Below are positions 32,682 through 44,149 of a stretch of DNA of 64,000 nucleotides, piece after piece. The stretch comes from Talaromyces rugulosus (Eukaryota; Ascomycota; Eurotiomycetes; Eurotiales; Trichocomaceae): the NCBI RefSeq assembly GCF_013368755.1, contig NC_049563.1:3038001-3102000 (forward strand), written 5' to 3'. The notes under the pieces are model-generated. The model did not search any database. It was not told where the DNA came from and saw only the letters and a list, made by a program, of their open reading frames with translations. Position 1 is the stretch's first letter. Each line of letters begins with the position of its first letter. The position numbers and the translations under genes are program-made.

Positions 32682-35600
32682 TTACGTGGTACATGATAAT
32701 GGATTCGTATATAATTGATCTTGATCTTGGTTTCTCTCGGTATAGAACGCGTTCGATTTGGTCTAATACACTTTTAATAGGTTAATAAGATATTCTGATG
32801 ACTTCTGATGACTTCTGATGAAGAGAAAGGGTGTAATGTATGATCCAAATCGCACTCACGAATACAATTATGGTGTCCAGGGGGTCGGCGATGGTGTTTT
32901 CAATACCCTCTTTCGCGACCCCTGGTCGTTGGCCGTTCTGAAATGTTCTTTTCAGCCAACCACGTATATAATCCCCAATTGCTGGACGTATCTAACATGG
33001 CTTAACGCGAAATGAGTGTCATTGTGTCGCAATGTCATGAATCTGCCAACGGTTTAGCATCAAAACAACGGGCCGGGGAGCCTGAAACCGCAGCCTCGCC
33101 GAAACCTGGTCCGAGAGGTTTTCGCATGGATCTGATATCGTTAGTTGAGTGGAAAAGCGACACGTAGGCCGTAGCTGAGCCCATTGCCTTGGATATTTCG
33201 ATGGAATGTGATGGAGGGTTGGACGAGTAGACGCAGTTCAATGATGATGGACATGCAGATCCTGTTATTTCCGGAGTGATCGTTGGACCGCGTGTTACGA
33301 ACGCGTTCTCAGAGACGGAGTAAAGTAGAAATAGACACAGGACAAAATGGGTGGGTATGTTCTTGGAAACTCGTTGCAGAGCCAGGGCGAAGGCTAGGGA
33401 ATCCTTTCCAGCTAATCATGGCTACGTTGTGGTGCGCTACCATGAAGGCGCCGGGGTGGGAAATGTCCGTGATCCTGGAACAATAACAGACAAAAACACA
33501 TGAGATCATGCCGATACGAACTAGTAGTAGAACCTTGGAAGCAGTCCTGATGGTCAAAACGCAAGCCGTTTCTGTCGCTTTCTCCCGTCAATAATAGTGG
33601 AGCAGGTCAAACGACCTGAGTCACACTGGCTGGTGACTGAGCCCATGATTAGCGAGATTAGAAGATCATACCCAAGCTAAGGTGAATTCCAGCAGGCTTA
33701 ACCCTTAGGAGAGCAATTGCGTCCTCTTGCCCTTGCTAGTAAAGGCCGATTTGTGGAACATCCAGCCTTCATGGCCCATGCCCAATGCGTTGGGCTCGGC
33801 AAATATCAATTGTTAGACCGCGATCATCGATGGATTGCATCAAACTAGCGGTTAGTACTTTGTATGTATCATTAAATACCAATCTAGGCCTGGCTTTTCG
33901 TATTCATGCTGCATGCAAACCTGTTCATGGCTCAATGGAGACATCCATTTCCATTGAGGCGGGCAGCGGAACGATTTCACTCCCCACTAGCTTTGCCTAT
34001 GACTGAAAACTGCTATCAAGGATAACGATCGAATGAATTTCCTGGGAGAGGTGAAAAGTTTGAACGTATATCGAGCCGGTGTGTTGCGTGGAACGGGCCT
34101 CCGGTTTTTTTTCCCCCGGAATGCGTTGCGCTGTGTAATCCTTGACGAAAGTACGCAATCAATGCCACCGATGCAGATGGCCCCTGCAAGTTATTCAAGC
34201 AGCACTTTCATCGTTTCGGCCTATTCGGTCCGGCTCCTAGGTGGCCTGAGTCGGGTGCGTTTATGCTAGCGCACGTTGATCAAGGTCACCCTATTCGACG
34301 AGGCCATCGTCACATTGATCCAGCTGCATAGTCTTCGATAACACAGCCAGAGAGATGCGGAACATGCACTGATACCCAAATTCAAAAGATGTTCGCTGCG
34401 ACAAAGGTCCTAGTTTTGACGGCTGGGTGCACTGACTGGCTCGGATGTGGGAGAGACGGCTATCAGATGACGAGGATCTAAAATAATCATTGACGTATCA
34501 TCCACCCGATTAAAATTTCGGTGTCTGCGATAGCCCTCATGATGGAGTGGCGTTAAAACGTTCCTTGTGAGAAAACCTGGGACTGATGGCTGGCAGCGAT
34601 CCTTGCTTTGGTCGCCAAACCGGGTAACCTTTCCTCGACGCTCCTTGCGAAAAGAGGAAAAGAATAGCCAAATCAATGCAGCGTAAACAAAGCGTATGAA
34701 CATACCGCTCTGGATAGTGCGTCCGTCATGAAGTAAGAATGAATGTTGATTAACGGTGGATCCTGATCTGTCAAATGAGATTAGCAGTAGTCTGTCTTGA
34801 CATATAAAAAAAAGAAAAAGACACAGAAAAATCGTAGCTTGAAGGTAGGATTTATAAAAGATTGGCACAAATTGTTCTTTTTTGCAATGCATTAATTGTT
34901 TGACAACTCTACATTCGGGAAGGTCGTAACCTTGAAATGTTGGACTCAATAGACAACATTCGAAACATTGGGGGAGAAAAAGGTCGCGACCTGTTTTTTT
35001 TTTGCACACAATTAAGCAAACTGAAAGGGTTTTACGTTGTGTTTTCATTTATCTGAGCAACCGTGGCAATTTTGTGATGTTGAAGGTTGAGGTGAAGTCG
35101 TTAATAGTGTGTCGCGAATGGACTCAAAAAGGCAAAGCGGAATCACGTGCGGCGCGCAGATAGCTAATCATAGCTTAATACATAGTTTCTTTGCCAATAA
35201 TCAACGCGAGAACTACTCCGTAGCTCATCGGAATATACCAATTTGTACGCTAGAGAGGTAGTATTGCCACTAGCAATATCGACGCATTGAGCCTCATAAC
35301 TGGTAGGGCTAATTTGATATTACCAAAAGAGGATATTCTCTGATACACCAGTTGACTGACAAAGGCCATAAAATAATATCATTCGAAACAGTTACCATGG
35401 TGCTGCAAATATCTCAATTTGACTATAATTTGACATGGTAAAGTGCCGCCCTCATTTTATCTACCTTGGTTTTTGGTTTCCTTCCAAATGTCATCTTGTG
35501 GTACTTTGTCCAGCACCAGTCTACGAGTGAAAATATTCTTTAAAAAAAAAAAGAACATACATATTATATTTGTTTAAAACAAAGAACCCGAATTGAATGA

Positions 35601-36715
35601 AGAATAACGTCCCACTTTATTGTTCTTAGAGCTGACCAATGCCCGGATGTTCGATCATATTCGATCCAGATCTCTCCTCGAAGTCTCGGACAACGACTTA
35701 ATTGACTCCTCGTCTAAGACATGACATCTAGAATCCTACGATACGTAATATACTTTCCGGTGTCTAAAAGGTGCCTGGAATGTCGCGCCTCTTACTTACA
35801 CAAGAATAATGCCGAGAGCATTGATGTGACTATTTCGCCCGGGAAATCCTCGGGAGCTCAATTTTCATCTCAAACCTTCTTTTCCATGAACCTACGCTCT
35901 TTAATAAGGGGTTGGATTCTACGAAAAGAAAGGTAATATAGAACCGCGCAATCAGGACGAGTTACATATCGTGTCAAAAAAAGTATTTACTATTTTGCCG
36001 CATACCTCAATGCGATCCTGCCGTCCAAGGCCTATTAGAATCCAGTTTTTTTCGGGTAATTTATCCTTGGAGGATCTCAGACGCCTACTCGTCCGACGAA
36101 AAATGCTGATCAACTACGTAAAAACGGTGCTGTGCTGGGCAGAGATGCCATTGACGGGGTCCACTGAAGACAGGTTAGCGACAAACTAGCCCAACATTAG
36201 CCTTATGCACTCGCCCAGCAACTGTTCCCACTTATTTCCAACCATTGGGGATGGATGTTACTTTTGTGAGTGCAATCCCGTGTGATTCGCGGCTGGAGCG
36301 TCTATGCCTGGCTTTCTTTTCAAAGTTCCATGTCCCTTGACGGCCTACTATTCGCCGCGACAGCACGCTTATATCATGCACAGGTGGATGGAATACGTCG
36401 GCACTAATTATGCCGTCCTCGCGGTAAGGAAAGTGTTGTAAGTTGTTACAAAAGTGGCATTGTTCTGTATCTTTTGTTGCTGCTGCATGGCTCGGAAAAC
36501 AGTGACAGGCGAGAGGTGCCTAGCTTCGCAGCCTGTCTTCCGTGCAATGGACTGTCCTCTCACCAGCCCGGTCTTTCGATGACTCGCCCTTTGATTAGAT
36601 ATCCCGATCGAGCTCGCCCTAAACCATTTGAAAGGTGGCATCAGCACCGTCAAGACCCCAGCCGATCCGACCCATAATACACTGTGATTACACCCGGAAG
36701 TAACTCGCCACAACC
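32682..36715. other. 4-kb gene-free tract
   Basis: No gene is supported. A short tandem repeat of CTGATGACTT (about 2.7 units) lies near 32797-32822. Open frames in the tract (for example 33309-33557 minus, 34410-35048 minus) have no recognisable domain, biased composition and no splice support. Several poly-A/T runs occur. It may be a decayed accessory region next to the truncated zinc-cluster gene that follows. Confidence 0.4.
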
Positions 36716-37634
36716 ATGGAAAGACAACTGGGTCGAACACGAAGCTACCGGGCTATTGCTCCACGACACGATCTACAGGGCGCTCAGGTGCCGGTATCGT
36801 CCGCCCCAGAGGAGAGTAAGACTAAGCGTGCGTCGATGGCATGTCTCGAATGCAAGAAACGACGGATAAGGGTATGCGGTGTTACTTCATCCCCCTCGAT
36901 GTGCTTCTTTTCTTGCATGAAAAGATTCCTCGATAGATCGTGCCGTTGAAAAAAAGATTCTGATATATCCAACTTTCTAGTGTAGCGCCACAACTCCTTG
37001 CGCCGAATGCCTCTCTCACAGCCGGGATTGTGTTTACGATCAGACCGCCGACAAGCGCCGCAAGGAACATGCGATGACAACCAAGAACCAACTACAGGTC
37101 ACCCAAGAAAACCTTGACTATTACCACAAGTTATTGGAAGATCTTCTGGAATCCGTACGTCGTAGTGATATTGATCAGCTCCGGCAGCTGGTTGAAGCAG
37201 TTCGCCAGACGCCGAGAACTCCTCGGCACGAAACGCAACCCAACCATGCTACGATCTTGAAGGTCATCTACACAATACTCGGAGAGTATGAAGATGCAGA
37301 AGGGAGTGACACCATGTCAGACATCGGCCAAGGTACGCATTGCTAGGCCCTGGTGAGACAAAAGAAGACGGCGAGGAAAATGGGAAGAAGAATAAACGCA
37401 GAAAACTTACGAGAACCCAGAAGTTTCTTAGAGCCTTCGATATACAACCCCCCCCCTGGTCATTACGCCGATGGCCTCGGGTCAACCCGAACTTCCATCG
37501 AACTGCACCCTCCATCTTCTCTCATGCCTAGAGACCGCCCTAGTCATATGTCGATGATACAAGCCTTGTTCAAGAAGAACCAAATGGCAACGATAAACGA
37601 TTCTTTCTCAAAGTGCATTCTATCGCTAGAGTGA
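36716..37634 (+). CDS. Short Zn(II)2Cys6 protein, probably C-terminally truncated regulator
   Basis: Three exons can be built in frame, 36716-36871, 36981-37332 and 37402-37634, giving 246 aa. The zinc cluster is complete with spacing C-x2-C-x6-C-x5-C-x2-C-x6-C, made of ACLECKKRRIR from exon 1 and CSATTPCAECLSHSRDCVYD from exon 2, with the intron inside the cluster. A coiled-coil dimerisation segment follows (LQVTQENLDYYHKLLEDLLE). There is no fungal-specific transcription factor (middle homology) domain, which in such regulators covers several hundred residues. The third exon (PSIYNPPPGHYADGLGSTR...) ends at 37632-37634 and its splice sites (GTACGC...CGCAG) are only fair. It may be a small DNA-binding protein or the surviving 5' end of a larger gene. 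Confidence 0.6.
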
Positions 37635-37978
37635 AAAGAGAATTTTAAGGGATTGAGCGACCTCACCCATGGTCAGTACCATGCCGCCACAAACTCAAAA
37701 CTCAAAACTCAAACTCAAATTCAATATTTATTTTCATTTTGGATCGTGATGATAACAATTATGTGGAACGTTTCACTATATACTTTTTCGGGTAATTAAG
37801 TGGGCATTTTCGGGCATTACATTGACTTCTTTCGACCTGTCAAATTGTGGTTCAATGATAGTACCTTGGTGATATTGCATTTTGGAGCCTGCAAAACCCA
37901 TACGGGAGTAAAACCAGAGATTGGGGGGAGGCATTCCCCCCTCCGTCATTCGTTCAGGATATAGCATCGAGATTGATT
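37635..37978. other. Spacer, convergent side
   Basis: 344 bp between the short zinc-cluster gene and the 3' end of the M20 peptidase gene. It has a CAAAACT/CAAACTC simple repeat near 37688-37717. No gene seen. Confidence 0.45.
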
Positions 37979-39247
37979 CTACCTTGTGGATAGATATTCA
38001 AGAACAGTGATCGCATGGACTTTCACGACACTTAAAAACTCCTCAATCAGCACGCGTTCGTTCTCTGTTCCCATACTTTGAGGCGAAACACCATAGACAA
38101 AAGCAGGAATCCCTTTATAGCGCCAGAATTTACAATCAGTAGCCCCGAGCCCCGGAATCGCCACTGGTCGTTTACCAGTCACCTCCTCGGCCATATTGGC
38201 CATCGTTTGCGCAAGAGGATGGTTTGCATCGCAAAAGGAGGCTGGGTTGCTTGCCTCCCGCTGGATAGTGTAGCTGACGTCAGGGAATGAAAGCAAAATG
38301 GTATCTATGTGATCTAACACGGTTTCTGCCTTCAGCCCGATCGGCAACCTGATATCTGCTTGAAAAACACACTGCTCAGGGATCATATTGACCTTGAGAC
38401 CACCATGGATCACTCCGATGTTCAAAGTGGGCACAAGCACATTATCTGCTGCCCCTTGGCCCATAATGGTATTGATCGTGTCACGCACCTCTGGTCGCTG
38501 AAGATAATCATGAACCGTTGGCGGAAGGTCAGTTGGCCGAATTGACTCAACACTCTTTAGTTCATTGATCAAGCGGATTGCCATGAAATTGGCTCCTTCG
38601 GCAAGATTTGTGTAAGCCCCGTGTGCACCCTTGGTGTGAATGGTAAAAGTCATCCGGAGGCTTCCTTTCTCGCCAAAGCGGACTGATTGGAGGCCACCTG
38701 GCTCGGCATTGATCATACAGTCACCTCCCCATTGCTCCTTGGATGTATCCAAGAGCCACCGGCTACCATGCCTACCCCCTGTCTCCTCATCTGACACGAC
38801 ACTAAGTGCAATGCTGCCTTTCAACTTGTCTCGCAGAGAATATAGATACGCATAAGCAATAATTGAGGCGACAGTCCCGGCTTTCATGTCGACTGTACCA
38901 CGCCCGTAAATTGCGTTGCCGTCATTGTATCCGGACCATGGACCGCCGTGCTTCCACCCAGAGTGATCATTTCCTACAGGAAAAACATCCATATGGCCGT
39001 TCATAGCCACTCTGGGTCCTGTACCTGCCGCGCCGGAAAATTCACTAACAATATTCGGACATTCATCCTTATAAACCAGTGTATCGAAGGGTATATTTTT
39101 CTCTCGCAAAAATTTGGATATCACTGATGCAACCTGAGTAGTGTCGCCAGGAGGGTTGGGAGATGGAGCCTGAACAACCTCTTGTAAAAAGGCAATGTGT
39201 GAGTTCCTGTCCGACTCAATGAGATGCAGTAATGATTCACGATCCAT
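37979..39247 (-). CDS. M20-family metallopeptidase / amidohydrolase (ArgE/DapE type)
   Basis: Single exon, 422 aa, normal for the M20 family (acetylornithine deacetylase, succinyl-diaminopimelate desuccinylase and related dipeptidases). Metal and catalytic residues are present: NGHMDVFPVG (His and catalytic Asp), GRGTVDMKAG (bridging Asp), SDEETGGRHGS (Glu-Glu: catalytic base and ligand), INAEPGG (ligand) and PGLGATDCKFWRYKGIPAF near the C-terminus. The dimerisation lobe lies between (FTIHTKGAHGAYTNLAEGAN). It should be a cytosolic enzyme hydrolysing an N-acyl or peptide bond; the substrate cannot be told. It is divergent from a Zn2Cys6 regulator across a GATA-site-rich promoter, which suggests nitrogen-regulated use of an amino-acid derivative. 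Confidence 0.9.
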   Translation of the reverse strand: MDRESLLHLIESDRNSHIAFLQEVVQAPSPNPPGDTTQVASVISKFLREKNIPFDTLVYKDECPNIVSEFSGAAGTGPRVAMNGHMDVFPVGNDHSGWKHGGPWSGYNDGNAIYGRGTVDMKAGTVASIIAYAYLYSLRDKLKGSIALSVVSDEETGGRHGSRWLLDTSKEQWGGDCMINAEPGGLQSVRFGEKGSLRMTFTIHTKGAHGAYTNLAEGANFMAIRLINELKSVESIRPTDLPPTVHDYLQRPEVRDTINTIMGQGAADNVLVPTLNIGVIHGGLKVNMIPEQCVFQADIRLPIGLKAETVLDHIDTILLSFPDVSYTIQREASNPASFCDANHPLAQTMANMAEEVTGKRPVAIPGLGATDCKFWRYKGIPAFVYGVSPQSMGTENERVLIEEFLSVVKVHAITVLEYLSTR

Positions 39248-39941
39248 TTCCTTCTCCCTTGTGTTTGCTGTACTGCTTTGCTTCTTGATTCTTTGGTCTA
39301 TCGATTATTTGAATCGTAGTTTGAGAAGATGGTGCTCAGAAAAGTCTCCGATCCTCACAGTAGAATGAACGAGAAACAATCAAGACGCGACTAAGCAAAA
39401 TGCCACTCTTCTTTACGTATCATATATAGTACCCTCGAGTCATAGCAGTAGGGGTAGGCGTGATTATCTCAACGTCTTTGAATGCAGCTTATCGACCCTA
39501 AGCGCAATTGTATACTATTGGCTGTTGATTCAAGCAGTAGGCGTAAGCATAATTATCTCAGCGTCTTTGAATGCAACTTATCAACCCTGGGCGCAATTGT
39601 TTGCTATTGGCCTAACTGGTGAGGCTAGTTCGGACTGCTGTCCGGGATGCAACAAGACAGCGCATTGGAGTATTGCCGCGAAGGTACATGTTCTGGCTCG
39701 AGATTCGTCGGTCCATTGAGCGGTCCTTCACGACGAAGGAAAGGAAATCAAAAAAAATAGCCGATTAGAAAAGAGATGGAGAACAAAATATCGCGCGACG
39801 TTCTTCAAAAGAGATTCGGAGATCGAGCGATGCGGGGAGGGGAAGGAGCCCGCCCCGCAAGCCCAATCTCGCTCTTTTCCTTTCCTCCACTCCACCAGGA
39901 ACGACTGTTCTTCTCCAGAGGCGATCAGTCGACTACAATCG
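39248..39941. promoter_or_regulatory. Divergent promoter M20 peptidase / Zn2Cys6 regulator
   Basis: 694 bp between the two start codons. It contains the 89-bp duplication with four GATA-factor sites listed separately. No gene seen. Confidence 0.5.
39445..39622. repeat. 89-bp tandem duplication carrying paired GATA-factor sites
   Basis: Two adjacent copies start at 39445 and 39534. Landmarks keep a strict offset of 89 (GTCTTTGAATGCA at 39474 and 39563). Each copy has TTATCT (39464-39469; 39553-39558) and CTTATC (39488-39493; 39577-39582). Read on the other strand these are AGATAA and (C/T)GATAAG, matching HGATAR, the AreA-type nitrogen GATA site. Many of the differences between copies are G/A transitions. 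Confidence 0.85.
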
Positions 39942-42461
39942 ATGCAGTCTCAGTCCATTAACAACGCGAAGCCGGCAGGCCTCAAACGCAAGGCTTCGGA
40001 CCAGCCGGCGAAGGAGAACACCGCTGAGCGTCGGAAGATCACCCGAGCCTGCGATTCGTGCAAAGAGTATCCCCACCCCCGCAAACTTGGAGATTGCTGT
40101 GCAATCCATCCCTTGAGGATCCATATAGATGCTAATATTTGGGACCTAGAAAGAAGACTAGATGCTCCGGCACGCTACCCTGCCATCGATGCGCCAAACT
40201 GTCGCGACCTTGCGAGTACAACGCCCTGTACACCCGAGGAACGCCGCCATCTCCACTGCCCGGCCCTGACTCACCGGCCCGTCAGAATGCTGTACGACGC
40301 TCAGCGCATGCTCATCGCTCCCCAACAGAAGCCCTGGCTTCGCCTCACCCTGTCTCGGCTTTAGAGAAACCGTCGGCCACCCCACGGTTCCGGAGCCCCC
40401 AGTCGATCGAAGTGCTCTCACCGAGAAGTACTTCCGCAGAACCGGAGGCGACCGATCTTGAGGGGAATTATCTAGGGCCTTCATCTGGGATATCTTTTCT
40501 CTCAAGAAGCTGGAGGCGGCTCAAACAAGATGACATCATTTCAACCAACCCAAAGATCATTGAGAAGGAGACCCCGAAGAACACACCCGTCTTATTGTTT
40601 GGCGATCGGCCGTTTTCTACCAAGGCAGACTGGGAGAGCTTGAAATTGCCTCCAAGAGAACGGGCAAGGAACCTGCTGGATGTTTATTTCGACTTTTCAA
40701 TTGTGACCTACCGCTTTCTCCACAGAAGGAATGTCGAATCGCTCATTGATATGCTCTATGTGAAGGATATCTCGCCGTCTAACCCCCCACCGAGTGAACT
40801 AGCTGCCAAGGTCGGGGTAATATTCATGATTTTTGCGGTTTCGATCTTAGCAGAGGAGCGGAGTAGTGGGACGGATAAAACACACACAGGAAGCGAAAGG
40901 TATGCGCATATTTCCACAAAGGCAAAGAACTGCTTCCTGGTCAGTCGTCTGATTGTCAAGATATCTGACATGTTTTAGTGAGCGGTGGTACACAGCAGCC
41001 CGGCATTTGATGTCGATCGAGACCGGGCCACCCGCCTTGGAGACAGTCCAGGTACGACTTGGCCTTTGCTTATTTCTTCTCTCTTCTTCCCGAGCAAACC
41101 AATGTTGGTACATGTTTGGAACTACCATGCAGCTGGTGACCGCGCTGGGTCTGCACCGGAGGCGACTATCAAAAATCAACCGTGGCGGCCCCGCCTACGT
41201 CGAGCAAGAGCTGCGTAAGCGCATCTTCTGGAGCGCATATACACTAGACAAATACCTGAGTGTAATGTTTGGACGCCCCCGATTGCTAGACGATGAGGAC
41301 ATTGATCAAGATATGCCGGACGAGGTTAATGATGAGGATATGTTCCTGGAAGCGCCACCAAAATTCCAAGGAGCCGCAGACTGCATGATGACGGCATCGG
41401 TCTTGCATTTCAGGTTGCTTGCTTCATCCTTCTTTTTAAGTTTCTCTTCTAACTGCTGGCTTAGACTTGGGCATATTACGGGCGAGATCTCTCGAAGAGT
41501 ATATCCGACGAAATCGACATCCACAGTAGCACCCTATAAGGCAGCTATTGAGCTCGTCGCGGAACTGCAAGAATGGAAGAAAAGCCTTCATCCGCTATTT
41601 AGCAGTGTCCAGGCCTCAAGCTTGATTCAACCGCTATGTAGGCAAAGCCATGTCTTACAACTAGCATATGACCACGCCATGATACATGCAACTCGTTTGT
41701 TTATTCTCAATGATTTCACCGATCTAAGCCGTCGGCCCCTGATGCCTCTTGACTTGGTTGCAACACATGTACGAAACTGCATAGATGCTGCCAAGGATAT
41801 CATGCAACGAGTAGATGCAATGGCTGGGCGAGGATCCATGCTAGAGTCTTTCTGGTTCACCCATTATATATGCTTCTGCGCGATTCTCGTCGTATACATC
41901 TACACCATTCAACAACATCAATCGTCTCAGAACCCGGCATCTCCAAGCCTGTCTGGCTCGGGAGACGAAGGCCAGGATTTATTCAGCCTTGCAGAAACTT
42001 GTCAGGTTCACCTCGCAAAAGCTACGCGCAAGAATTGCCCTAGTCGACGATACGGTATTATTCTCGAAGAATTGAGGCTCGATGTCCACAGACAGCTTGC
42101 ATCAGACCCTAATCCGAGTCAAATACGACGACCACACGGTGATGAGCTCTCCCAACAATCCCAGCCGGAAATTATTAAAGACGCAGCCCCGAACCTTGAT
42201 CAACCATCGGCCTCTTTGTCCTTGAATCCCAATTTTGAACAATATACCGGAAACACGGCTATTCCCGATCTGGATTCTAGCGACTTATTTGGTGATGATG
42301 GGTTCAACTTCTTGGATAATTTAGATGGATCTGTTTGGTGGACGCAGCTGGACTCCTGGGTAAGCTATTTTCTCGTTTTGTTGCTGAGGATCGAAAGACT
42401 AATTTATTTTTATCAGGCCTTTTCGAGTTTGAATAATGACTCATCGGGAATAAATTTTTAA
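39942..42461 (+). CDS. Zn(II)2Cys6 transcription factor with fungal-specific middle domain
   Basis: Five exons, 39942-40066, 40150-40899, 40979-41413, 41465-42359 and 42417-42461, give 749 aa. The zinc cluster is split by the first intron: RACDSCKE joins KKTRCSGTLPCHRCAKLSRP then CEY (C-x2-C-x6-C-x5-C-x2-C-x6-C). The middle homology region spans about residues 210-510 (ARNLLDVYFDFSIVTYRFLH, TTMQLVTALGLHRRR, ELRKRIFWSAYTLDKYLSVM, FGRPRLLDDEDIDQDMP). The introns at 41414 (51 bp) and 42360 (57 bp) are multiples of three without stops, so reading through is possible; a CTAAC branch site at 41450 and LHF/RLGHITGEIS continuity favour splicing. The acidic C-terminus (DLDSSDLFGDDGFNFLDNLD) looks like an activation domain. 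It may control the divergent M20 gene. Confidence 0.88.
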
Positions 42462-43147
42462 GAGTGAATATTCTACCTCTTTGTGTAAGTAACTTATGTG
42501 TTTCATTTTCAGACTATACCCAATTCGACCTTTCATTTTCAGTAGCATCGTCAACTTGATCACCTTGAATTTGTTGTAAACAATGCAATATACATTAACT
42601 CTACTTGACATAATAAAATAAACGTGTTTATAAGCTGGTGATATTCCTGGACGTCTTACTTTGACCTTTATGTCACTTGTAGTGGGCTTTCTTCACCTGT
42701 AGCATTTGAACGTTGACGTCAAATCCAATTTCTCCCGCTCTAAGAGTTAAAACTTATTTTTCAACTTGCAAATAACCAGTACCAGCTGACTCAATAACTT
42801 GTGCGAACAATGCAATACAGACTGTATCCGAAAATGGAAGTCTCGAACAGCGCAGTCTTACCGCATCCAGCTTAGCGCCAGGGTTACCAGTAATTATCAA
42901 TGACCAACAGGCAATCATTCATTCATAATGGTAAGTCCCGAAGCTTTTCTAGGAATCCCGGTTTTGTCTGGCGCTGAATTTCTTTTTTGTCAAGCCGGTG
43001 CCTTGTTAGCTCAAAGCATTCGATCTAACGTTCAAACCATTTGCTATTCGGTGGCTGTACTGCAGAGTTTCAAGTTCTTGACCGATTAAAGCTTTCCTCT
43101 AAGAGCACGCATATATTCTTTATTTTCGGCTTTCATAGTTAGCTTGG

Positions 43148-43154
43148 TGACTCA
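43148..43154 (+). promoter_or_regulatory. Distal TGACTCA element
   Basis: An AP-1/Gcn4-type heptamer 204 bp before the ATG at 43352, in addition to the one inside the shared module. Confidence 0.4.
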
Positions 43155-43210
43155 GCTTTATTGCATTTCAAGAGAAGTATTAGTCATTTTTGTCATTTTT
43201 GCCATTAGAA

Positions 43211-43245
43211 TGACTCAACATTTGACTGTACCTACGACTATAAAT
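43211..43245 (+). promoter_or_regulatory. Promoter module copy 1: TGACTCA, TGACTGTAC, TATAAAT
   Basis: TGACTCA at 43211-43217, TGACTGTAC at 43223-43231 and TATAAAT at 43239-43245, 113 bp from TATA to the ATG at 43352. The same three words in the same order precede the next gene. TGACTCA matches the Gcn4/CpcA (bZIP) site. Confidence 0.65.
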
Positions 43246-43351
43246 GTACATAAACGAGGTCAGTCATTTCTTCCTCCCAGATTTTCAATTTGCAAATCTT
43301 CCACTATTTCATTTCAAGATTCGTTACTCAATCCCCAAAGCTTTCGATATG

Positions 43352-43849
43352 GGTGACAAGATTCAGAGCTATATGGTTTTTATAGCCGTGAATACAGAAA
43401 CCAACGAGATGTGGGAATCCAATCAACATCAAGGGGCAACTAGCGACAATCCCATTCCCCTACCAGGAGGCAAATACAAATTATACCTGGAGTTGAGATC
43501 GGAAACTCCTCCGTACAAAAACTCTCATTGGCTTGTGCCACAAGAATCTAATTCGCCCCTTTTTTGGAAGTTTTCCGATGGTCGTGTCGATATCACGCAT
43601 GATGGAAGTGAATCGGGATTTTTATTCTCAGAATGCGAGATGGAACCATCAAATTGTTACGTGCTAGAAGTAGAGCCGAAGGACTGGGATGAGAAACCCT
43701 TGTGCAAGATGCAATATTACCTCACTGCGCGTCCAACAGGTGCACTTGGTAACCGGGTGCCTAAACCTTGCCAACCTCCCTCACGCGCGGTGACTATTGA
43801 CGGGGATAGCGATCTGACAATATGTATAAGCTATAGCCAGCACCAATAA
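43352..43849 (+). CDS. Tandem small-protein family, member 1 (unknown function)
   Basis: Single exon. The open frame begins at 43244, but a TATA box at 43239 makes the ATG at 43352 the likely start (165 aa). No signal peptide or membrane segment is evident. The N-terminal strand-like segment SYMVFIAVN precedes the core TSDNPIPLPGGKYKLYLELR (DNP at residues 33-35, G-x-Y at 41-43) that is shared with the two following genes. The rest alternates hydrophobic and polar residues, with Trp and aromatic positions (SHWLVPQES, LFWKFSDGRVDI), and ends with a strand (DLTICISYSQHQ), suggesting a beta-sandwich-like fold. No known family is recognised. The promoter carries the module at 43211-43245. Confidence 0.7.
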   Translation, partial: GDKIQSYMVFIAVNTETNEMWESNQHQGATSDNPIPLPGGKYKLYLELRSETPPYKNSHWLVPQESNSPLFWKFSDGRVDITHDGSESGFLFSECEMEPSNCYVLEVEPKDWDEKPLCKMQYYLTARPTGALGNRVPKPCQPPSRAVTIDGDSDLTICISYSQHQ

Positions 43850-43993
43850 ATAGATTTATCTCCTTTATTTATTCAATTACAAACTGAATGCTACATAGTG
43901 TACGTGTATGTAACTATAATTACGACTATGACTGTATCTTTATATGTATGCACGTGAGTCAATGTAGGATTATGACTACAATGTAGGCAGGCA

Positions 43994-44033
43994 TGACTCA
44001 GTCGGTAATGACTGTACAGAGAAAAATATAAAT
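43994..44033 (+). promoter_or_regulatory. Promoter module copy 2: TGACTCA, TGACTGTAC, TATAAAT
   Basis: TGACTCA at 43994-44000, TGACTGTAC at 44009-44017 and TATAAAT at 44027-44033, 123 bp from TATA to the ATG at 44150. Order and approximate spacing equal copy 1, although the bases between differ. Confidence 0.65.
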
Positions 44034-44149
44034 TGATCGCTGACCTGGTAAATTCAAGGATTATTTCTCTCTCTCTTCAGGTGTGAAATACTATCCAAAA
44101 GATTAGAATTTTACTGACGACTTTTAATTTTCCACTTAAGGTTACCATA

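Larger units (their letters stand above)
42462..43351. other. AT-rich spacer before the tandem small-protein set
   Basis: 890 bp with no gene seen. Near-duplicate snippets occur: TTTCATTTTCAG twice near 42500-42542, and AACAATGCAATA at about 42580 and 42808. It ends with the promoter of the first small gene (TGACTCA at 43148 and 43211). Confidence 0.45.

Noticed and set aside
34410..35048. 212-aa minus-strand frame
   Set aside because: Lies in AT-rich spacer, Cys/Leu/Phe-rich without domain pattern, no homology impression and no promoter or splice support.
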